A stretch of DNA of 64,000 nucleotides from Coniochaeta sp. PMI_546. Lineage: Eukaryota > Ascomycota > Sordariomycetes > Coniochaetales > Coniochaetaceae. The notes beneath the pieces were generated by a model. It worked only from the letters and a program-made list of their open reading frames with translations. It was not told the origin of the DNA and did no database searches. This document shows positions 55,819-64,000 of this stretch, piece after piece (the stretch's first letter is position 1; every line of letters begins with the position of its first letter). The stretch is taken from contig MU271164.1 in the NCBI GenBank assembly GCA_021432605.1, positions 248,001 through 312,000 on the forward strand. The letters run 5' to 3'. The position numbers and the translations under genes are program-made.

Positions 55819-58800
55819 TTATCTCCCTCTTCCTTTAATTATTATCCTTAAGGCCTAATACTTCTTATAAATAATATTAATAACCTATATAAGTTATATC
55901 TAAAGGTTTCCTTTTTTTTATCGTTATTATATCTAACCGTAATATATAAAAGTAAATAAAATAGCCGAAAACCTTAACCGTTCGTAAAAATAAACTTTTT
56001 TAAATCTTCTTAGATTCCGATTATATCGAAATACCTTCGTATTTTAATTACGAAGAAAAGGGCTATATTACTTACGAGGTTTTTCTTTTTAATCCTAATC
56101 GTTACGTTCGTTATATCCGCGATACGTTATCGTATTATAATATTTAAGAATTCTCGGTTAAAAATTTAAAACGTATTAGAAAATAGTTTTACGAATACGA
56201 ACTTACTTTCGAAAAACTCGAATAGGAACGAAGGATTATAAACGCGAAAATCGAACGTTTTCGTAAATAAAAGAAAATATAGTTTAAGAAAATAATATAT
56301 ATTATTCGTAAAAGTATAACGAATATAGAAGAATTAAAACGGGTCGAAAAAAAAAGCCGATTACGAAATAACGAAAGTTACCGAAAACCGTCCGCCTTTT
56401 ATTACGTCCTTTTTTTTTAACGACGATTTTATTTTAGGTTAAGATATAATTTACGGCGACGTAATATTATCCTTTTCGACTTTTAAAATAATAATATTAT
56501 TATAACGTGAAATTCTTATAATAATTATTAATAGTTTATAAAATAAGCTTTTAATTCTTACGTATTTTCCAAGTCGTTGTAATCTTTCTATTTAACGTAA
56601 TAAAAGGTTATTCCTTATTCTTTTTTATATTTAAAGATCTTTTTTACTTTGTATTTTTATATTAATTTAATTTTGATATTTATTATTAATTTCGCGTTCT
56701 TAAATATTAGTTCGAAAAGCGAGATATAAAATACTAAATAAATACGCGTATTTATTAATAATTAGAATTCGTAATTTAAATCAGATAACTTTTTCTTAAC
56801 TTTAAAAGGTCCGATCTTCTTCTAATCTAATCTATTGTTTAGTCGTTTAATTTTGATATTTCGTCGTACGAAATAGATTTTATCTCTTTTTTATAAGGTT
56901 AATCCTTTTAACCTTTTCCGGTTTACGTAAAGGTTTATTCTTTTGTTATAAATTATAAATTATTCCGTAGTTTATAATAGATTATCTTTAGATACCTAGT
57001 TATCTATTTGGCTTTCGGTAATCTATATTATAAAGGTTTTACTAACGTAATATCCCTTATTTCCGGATAATATCCATAGTTATTAAAAAATAGTATAAAT
57101 CTTCCTATTAATTTAATCGACGAGTTATTATAAACGAATTATACCGTTAGTAATTACCTAACCTAATTATCTTATTATTTATTAACATAAATACGTAAAT
57201 ATTATTTAAAAGTCTAATTAGTTCTTTCGGTTTATCTGTTTATTTACGGGTAAAACGTAATTGATAGTTTATAATTAATTCCTAATTCCTTTATTAATAT
57301 CGTTTAAAACTTTAACGTAAATAACTTATCTTTATCCGTTATTAATTTCCGAAGTAATTTATATTAGCTAATTATTATTCGTATAAACGCGTACGTTAGT
57401 TTTTTTATAATATTAATTTCCTTATATAATATAAAATACGTATACTTAGTAAGTTTATCTATTATAACTTAGATATTATCGTAAATAATACCGGTTATCG
57501 GTTCTTTTAACGGTAATAGTTTAACGATAAAGTTTATCGTTACTATTTCTTATAAGTATTATAATAGGTTTATAAGTTATAATAACCTATAAGGTTTATA
57601 TTTTAACGTCTTTACCTTATTATAAACGTCGTATTCTGAGATAACCTTTTTAACTATTTCCGTAATTCCGGGAAAGTAATATTTTTATTATCGAATCCGT
57701 TATTACGTTTTATAAGTTCCTTAATATCCGTATAACGGATATTCGTATATTTCCCATATAAAGTCTTCTTATAATTATTTCGGTACGTAAACTAATCTTC
57801 GGTACCGTAATAATTTATCTATCGAGTTCTTTAAATATTCCTTTTTTTCTTTGAACGTATAAACTCCTTAAATCTTATATAATTACTTTTTATCGGTTTA
57901 ATTATTTACGTAACCCCGAACTCGAGGTTACCGTATTAGTTTATCTTAAAGAAGTTCGCCGAATATATTTCTTTTTTTGGTTTTAAATCTTCTCGTCGGT
58001 TTAAATATCCGTTTTACCGTTTTTATTACCTTTAAGGTACGTTATTTCGAAGTTGAAATCCGTAAGAAACTTATATGATCTTATTTATCGTTTATTAAAT
58101 TCTTTTATTATAGTAAAGGTAATAAGGTTTTTATAATTTTAAAACCTTAACCTTATATCTAACTCTTATAAGGTAATATTTCTATTCCTTAAAAGCTTTA
58201 ACGATAACTATTAACTCTTAATCCGGAATATTATAATTAAATTCTAATCCGTTTAACTTTTTTAAAAAGAATATTATCGGATATAATCTTCCTTATTTAT
58301 CTCGTTACCTTAATTAGCTTCCGAATACGAATCCCGACGTGTCGGTTTTTATTTTATAAGGTTTTTTAAGGTCCGTAATAACTAATACCGGTTAACTTAA
58401 GATCTTCCTTTTAAGTTTTCGAAAAGCCTTTTTTTTTCCGGGGTCTATTCGAATTTTAAATCTTTTTTAACAAGGTTAATAAGGGGTATTACGATCTTAC
58501 CGTAATCTTTAATAAACTTACGATAGAAGTTAGTAATTCTTAAAATTCGTATTCCCGTAACCGTTTCTAATATAAATTATTCCGCAATAACTTTTAACTT
58601 ATTTAGATTTATTTCGAACTAGCCTAACGATATTACGTAACCGAGAAATTTTACCTTTTTTTAATAAACTTATATTTCTCGGGTTCGACTAATAGATTCG
58701 CGTCTTATAATACTTATAAGACGAGGTAAACGTATTTCTTATATTATTCGAGGTTTTCTAAATAGATTAAAATATTATCGAGATATACGACGACGAAATC

Positions 58801-60163
58801 GTCTAAATACCTTTAAAATACGTAATTAATTATTCTTTAGAATAAAACTAGTATATTAACAAGCCCGAAAGGTATAATATAATATTCGTATTATCCTAAC
58901 CTAAATCGTTATACCGTCTTTTACTTATCTCTTTCCTTAATTCATATTAGGTTATATACTCCCTTAAGGTTTAAGGTAATAAACTATTAGGTTTTATATA
59001 ACTAATCTTTTAATTCGGATATAAAAGGTAATAGTCCTCGATTTTTAATAATAATATTATTAAGCTAACGATAGTTTATAACGAGATATAACTTCCCGTT
59101 TTTCTTAGGTATAAATAAGATAAGGTATCTTACTAATAATTATAATAGTCGAATATAGCCTTTTTTAAGGTTTTTATTAAAATATTCTCTTAACGTTTTT
59201 AATTATAAATCGTTAAAAAGGTAAATCTTATAAAATCCGGGTTCTTTACCTAATTAAAGATTAATTTCGTAATCTTAACGATTATATTTAAGTAATCCTA
59301 TCTTAAGTTCAAATTTAAATAGTTTATCGTATCGATAGTATTCTTTCGGAATTGTTCGTATCGATATAAATTAAGTTTTTATAATCGTTTCGTAAATTAT
59401 CAAAGCTTTTTTAGAATCGTATATAAACTTACCCTCGTAATGTTTATTTTTTATAAAGGCTAACTTTCTTTTTAACGTATCTTACTAAAGTTAACTTATT
59501 CTCTAATTAATTTAGGGATTACTCGTTCGTAATTAAGGTATCTCTAATATTATACCGTACGATAAGATCTCTGTAATATCGAACGTTATTTCCTAATTAT
59601 ATCTTTAAATAACAACTTAGAAAGACGTAATTTTTATATTTACTAATCCTTATCTATAATTGATAAGGCTTTTATTAATAGTTCTAAGTTAGTAAAACTC
59701 GTCCTTTTTCTTCTAAGGTAATCGTAATATATTAACGAGATTTGGCGAGATATAATTTCCTTATATTCCGTTATCTATTATTACCTAGGTATTGTTTCCT
59801 TATATATCGACTATAACTTATAAGTACTTAACTCTTATAATCGTATATAAGGATCTCTTTATATTACGTCGATATAATCCTTTTATAATTAACGTTAATC
59901 GTTTTTTAACCGTTTCTCTAATCTTCGAAACGAAATACCGTAATATTCTAGTTAGTCTTAAGTTTATATAGAAGGTACCGACGGTTCCCCGCGGTCGTCT
60001 TCTTCCGTCTTAAAACTAATATCTAATAACTTGTTCGAGTATCTCTCTATTAAAAGCCTTCTTTATTATAATATTATACGTCTTTCCCGTATTTATATAA
60101 CTCGGTACCTAATAACGAACTCTTCGACCGATCCTTCCCCCGTAACTTATATTACGACTTCGG

Positions 60164-60554
60164 TATTATAAACCTACGGTTACGGAAGGAACCCCGTTAA
60201 TCGATAAGGAATAAACATATAAGGCGTATCGTATTATATAAACTAGGGACCCCGGGTTACGTGATTAATATTTAAGATACGTTCGTAACAACCGTATTAT
60301 AATATAAGGGATACGGATATATTACCCGTATTATTATATTGATTCAAGTATATAAGAAAGAGTCTTTCTAAACTCCGTTATAAATAGTTCTTAATTACTT
60401 AGTAATCAATCTAAGTATTTAATTAAGGTTATTATTTGAATAAGATACTTATCTTAACGATACCAAAGTAAAGACTATTTATTATACCTTAACTTATTTA
60501 CCTTAAATAATAGAACTTACCTTCTAATCTTAAACCTTATTTTAGATCGTTATA
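60164..60554 (+). repeat. Inverted solo LTR nested in the old gypsy copy
   Basis: 391 bp in the opposite orientation to the other two LTRs. It is flanked by a perfect 5-bp duplication TTCGG (60159-60163 and 60555-60559), the hallmark of integrase-mediated insertion followed by LTR-LTR recombination that removed the interior. It must have inserted after the host copy was in place. Confidence 0.85.
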
Positions 60555-61492
60555 TTCGGATATTAAACGTCCGGGTTAGTTCGACCTTCTTATTAGGTTT
60601 TCTAACGGGTATATAATTTATAATTAGTTCCTCTCTTCGACTTTCTATCTAGGTTTAATCGTTATTAAGAACTCCTATCCCGTTTAGTTAAATTATAACT
60701 ATATAATTCCGGGTAATATTAATAATAGATATTACCTATTTTTATATACCTCCTTATATCTTTCAATATCTTTTAGTCGGTAAGGATAAGGTATTAACCT
60801 AGTTATTAGTATTCGTATTAGTATCTATTTATAACTTAGTTTTTCCTATATATATTAAGTATAACGGTAAAAAACGTACGAATTCTACGAAATCTAATTA
60901 TAATAGATTAAATCGATATATACCGACTTGTAATCTTTATATAAGGGTATTTGTTTTTCTTCGATTTTGTTTTATTTTCGGTCTAATAGATTAATTAAAT
61001 AGGTTACGTTTATAATATCGTACTTTAATACTATTACTAAGTCGATTTCTTTTTCTAATAATTTAAGAAATACCTCGTATTACTATTTTTTACGTATTAT
61101 CGCGATAACGTAGAATCTATTATCCTTTATTATTACCTAAGCCTTATTTTCGGGGACTAGTTTCTAAGTTTTCTTAAGTTAACGATATTTATTAACGTAA
61201 TATCCTTATTTTTTATAATTAATATATTTACCTTTTTTCTTAAGCTAGCTTTATTAGGTAACGTTTAGATTTATAAGTCTCGGAAAAGAGCCCGTAACCG
61301 TAAATCGTTTCTTTTTAGAATTCGCGGTTTCTTTTATCGTCTAAAGAGTTCTTCCTTTTTTTCTTTCGAATCTTCGTTTATATAATCTATTATCGATTTT
61401 AATTACGGATACGATATATTTATATAAGGTATCCGGTCGATCTTCCTATTACAAACCCATAAGTAATAGAAAATACCCCGCCAATAGATAAA

Positions 61493-61883
61493 TATAACGA
61501 TCCCAAGACGGGCTAAGGATCAGAAGGTGAGTTCTGTTACTTAGGGTAAGTAAGTTAAGGTATAACAAGCAATCTTCACTTTGGTATCGTTAAGACAAGT
61601 GTCTTATTCAATGATAACCTCGATTGAATACTTAGATTGATCACTAGGTAATCAAGAACTATCTGTAGCGGAGCCCCGAGGGACTCCTCCCTATATACTG
61701 GTAGAGACTGTAATAATCATGGCGATAGCTATGATCATACCGACCGTGATCCTTCCTGATCATTACGATCACAATGATCAGTCACGTAACCCGAGGTCCC
61801 TTGCCCATATAATACGATAAGCCTCGTATACATGTTCGTTATCTATTGGCGGGGTATCCTTCGTTACCTATAAGTTTGTAACA
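61493..61883 (-). repeat. 3' LTR of the younger gypsy copy
   Basis: 391 bp, the same length as the solo LTR. In coding sense it starts TGTTACAAAC next to the polypurine tract. It is less AT-shifted than the LTR of the old copy. Confidence 0.82.
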
Positions 61884-64000
61884 TTATCCCCCTCCTCCTT
61901 TGGCCATTGTCCTCAAGGCCTAATACTTCTCATAAGTAATACTAATAGCCCATATGAGTTGCGTCCGAAGGTTTTCCCTTCTATATCGTCATCATGTTTG
62001 ACCGTAGTATATAGAAGCAAAAGAAATCTTCCAAATCCTCAAACGACCGTCGTATCGCCTTACTAGCAGCCATCCTTTCCAACGCCGTCGAGATACCTTC
62101 GTATTCGAACTACGAGAAACGCGGCCTCGTATCTTGTCAAGTTTCCGAGAAGGACTCCTCCCGATATACGGAATGCGTTCGTTCGGGTCGCTCGCGGTAC
62201 GACGTCCAAGGTCCTTCTAACGAGGAGCTTATAAAAATCGGGGAACAATTCCGTAAGCTAGAGGAAGAAGTTAAACAGGCCGAAGCCAAGGTTTAACGTC
62301 TTCGCGTTCAGAAGAAAATGTAGTTTGAGAAAATGATACGTACTATCCGCAGAGGTATAACGAGTATAGAGGAATTGGAACGGGTCGAGAAGGAGGAAGC
62401 CGATCGCGAGGCAATAAGAGTTGCCGAGAACCGTCCGCCTTCCGCCACGTCCTTTTCCTTTAACGACGACTTTATTTCAGGCTAGGACGTAGTTTACGGC
62501 GACGTAGTATTATCCCCTTCGACTCTTAAGGCAATAATGCTATTATGGCACGGAACTCCTATAGCAATTGCTAACAGTTCGTAAGGTAAGCTTCCGGTTC
62601 CTACGTGTTTTCCGAATCGTCGTAGTTCTTCCATTTGACGTAGTAGAAGTCTACGTTCCCTTCCTTTTTATACCCAAGGATCTTTTCTACTTCGTATTCC
62701 TATATTGGTTCAATTTCAACATCTGTTGCTAACTTCGCGTTCCTAGGTACTAGTTCGAGAAGCGAGATATAAAATACTAGGTAAATACGTATATTCGTTA
62801 GTAACTAGAATTTATAATTCAAATCAGACAATTTTTTCTTAATCTTGAATAGTCCGATTTTCTTCCAGTCCAGTTTGTCGCTTGGTCGTTTTGTCTTGAT
62901 ATTTCGTCGTACGAGGTAGACTTTGTCTCCCTCCCGTAAGGTTAGTCCTTTCAACCTTTTCTGGTTTGCGTATCGTACCATTCGTAGGTTAAGTAGTTCC
63001 ATATGTCCGCGAAACCTCTTATAGAGTAGCTTTATTTGTTCCGCGGTATGTTTTGCTTATAATAGCTCTAGATCCAACGGTATTAGTCCTTCTCCCAGTA
63101 TTTCCCTCATGGTAGGCTTATAACCGTAGTTGATAAAGAACGGTAAGTACCCGTTTAGCGTTTCGCTTGGTACACTATTATAGGCCTATTATGCCACTAA
63201 TAGCCACCTGACCCAATCATCTTGCTTTTCGTTAACATATATCCTCAGATATTGCTCAAGGGTCTGGTTTGTTCGTTCTGTTTGCCTATCCGTCTATAGG
63301 TAGAACGACGTTGACAATTTGTATTTGACTCCAATTTGTCGTATCAACGTTATCTAGAACTTCGAGGTAAACAGTTTGTTTCTATCGGTAACAAGCTATT
63401 TGGGTAGTCTATATTGGCTTATTACTACCCTTAAAAAGGCGTAGGCCATGTCTTCCGCTATACTTGCTTCCTTATACGGTATAAAATACGCGTATTTGGA
63501 GAGTTTGTCTACAACTACCTATATACTATCGTAAGCGATCCTAGTCATAAGTTCCTTCGATACTAGTAGTTTGACGATAAAGTCTATCGTAACTATTTCC
63601 CATGGTTTCTCCGGTAGTTATATAAGTTACAACAGCCCGTATAGCTTGTATCTACTTGACTTGGCTTTGTTACACTCATCGTATTCGCCGACTACCTATC
63701 TAACCATTTCATCCAATCCTAGAAAATCGTAGGTCCGCCGTACGCGTTCCTTAGTCTTATAAACTCCTTGGTATCTATATAACGGATGTTCGTAAAACTC
63801 TTTTACTAGTTCCTTCCGCAGTTCGTTAGGTACGTATACCTTGTTTCGGAACTAGGGTAAGCCGTAGTATGACGGAAGTATAAAGGTAACATCCGCTTTT
63901 ACTTCTTTCTTCCGGTATTTCTTAATCTTTTCCGCCTATTGCTCTTCGGGTTCTACGTTCTATATCGCTCCGATCTGTATATCAAGTTCAAGGTTCCCTT
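61493..64000 (-). mobile_element. Ty3/gypsy LTR retrotransposon, younger copy, partial (runs off right edge)
   Basis: Same family and orientation as the copy to the left but much less AT-shifted. It shows the 3' LTR, the polypurine-tract complement at about 61884-61902, a plus-strand accessory frame region (about 61.95-62.5 kb), then integrase C-terminal sequence (62805-63002 retains a readable stretch including GLTLREGDKVYLVRR) and part of the integrase core up to the window end. It is broken in several places. The remaining parts and the 5' LTR lie outside the window. Confidence 0.82.

Larger units (their letters stand above)
55429..61492 (-). mobile_element. Ty3/gypsy LTR retrotransposon, old decayed copy (5' end missing)
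   Basis: A heavily AT-shifted fossil whose coding sense is on the minus strand. From left to right it has the 3' LTR (55429-55818), a pyrimidine-rich complement of the polypurine tract, a region carrying traces of a plus-strand accessory frame, then integrase C-terminal and core, RNase H, reverse transcriptase (core near 58.77 kb) and, to the right of a nested solo LTR, gag-like sequence with a zinc-knuckle trace near 61.2 kb. It is thoroughly broken, with many defects throughout. The base bias suggests RIP, so decay cannot be read as a clock, but it looks older or more often mutated than the copy to its right. Its 5' LTR is absent because the next copy begins there. Confidence 0.8.

Noticed and set aside
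55429-60554. Long terminal inverted repeats of a DNA transposon
   Set aside because: The inverted pair at 55429 and 60164 first looked like terminal inverted repeats, but the 5-bp duplication around the right unit and the third direct copy at 61493 show they are LTRs in different orientations.
1-64000. tRNA, 5S rRNA, CRISPR arrays
   Set aside because: No tRNA box A/B pairs, rRNA stretches or regularly spaced repeats were noticed on reading; a dedicated scan could still find a tRNA.

Overview
The window reads as nuclear DNA of a filamentous ascomycete (Pezizomycotina, probably Sordariomycetes). The reasons are short GT-AG introns of about 50-100 nt with CTAAC/CTGAC-type branch points, family-typical fungal proteins (EDC4-type decapping scaffold, H2A.Z, 2EXR protein, Rds1-like protein, yapsin with GPI tail, CDH-type haem domain), and a strongly AT-biased retrotransposon block of the kind left by repeat-induced point mutation (RIP).

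Layout. From 1 to about 42 kb the DNA is ordinary, moderately GC-rich and gene-bearing. In order: a possible gene end at the left edge; the EDC4/Ge-1 decapping scaffold (-) divergent from a small spliced membrane protein (+); a hotdog thioesterase in four exons (-); a secreted FAD oxidoreductase (+); a large C2H2-like zinc-finger protein (+); histone H2A.Z (+); a Cys/His-rich conserved protein (-); an enol-lactonase-type alpha/beta hydrolase (-) divergent from a seven-exon cytochrome P450 (+); a small secreted Cys protein (+) convergent with a GPI-anchored aspartic protease (-); an EthD-like/hydrolase fusion (-) divergent from a MetE-like methyltransferase (+); a secreted b-type haem domain protein (+); a 2EXR protein (+); an Rds1-like ferritin-fold protein (-); and a small C2H2 protein (-).

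From about 42 to 55.3 kb genes become sparse. This part holds an SRA-YDG domain protein, a decayed DDX60-type DEVH helicase, two short secreted Cys-rich proteins on either side of a mitochondrial sulfide:quinone oxidoreductase, and a conserved 255-aa protein that ends at the border of the AT-rich block.

From about 55.3 kb to the end lies a nest of Ty3/gypsy fossils. An old, heavily decayed copy (coding strand -) has its 3' LTR at 55.43 kb. Inside it sits an inverted solo LTR of the same family, with a matching 5-bp target duplication. A second, less decayed copy starts with its 3' LTR at 61.49 kb and runs off the right edge.

Most real genes here are spliced, so their models were assembled by hand from reading frames, splice signals and family resemblance. 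No gene cluster with a backbone synthase was found. The catabolic genes (two enol-lactonase-like hydrolases, P450, thioesterase, FAD oxidase) are near each other, but nothing proves one pathway. No clearly new multi-gene system could be established. The observations most worth following are the two GC-AG introns in one protease gene, the SRA protein and helicase relic beside RIP-marked repeats, the secreted-peptide genes in the gene-poor part, and the nested LTR structure.
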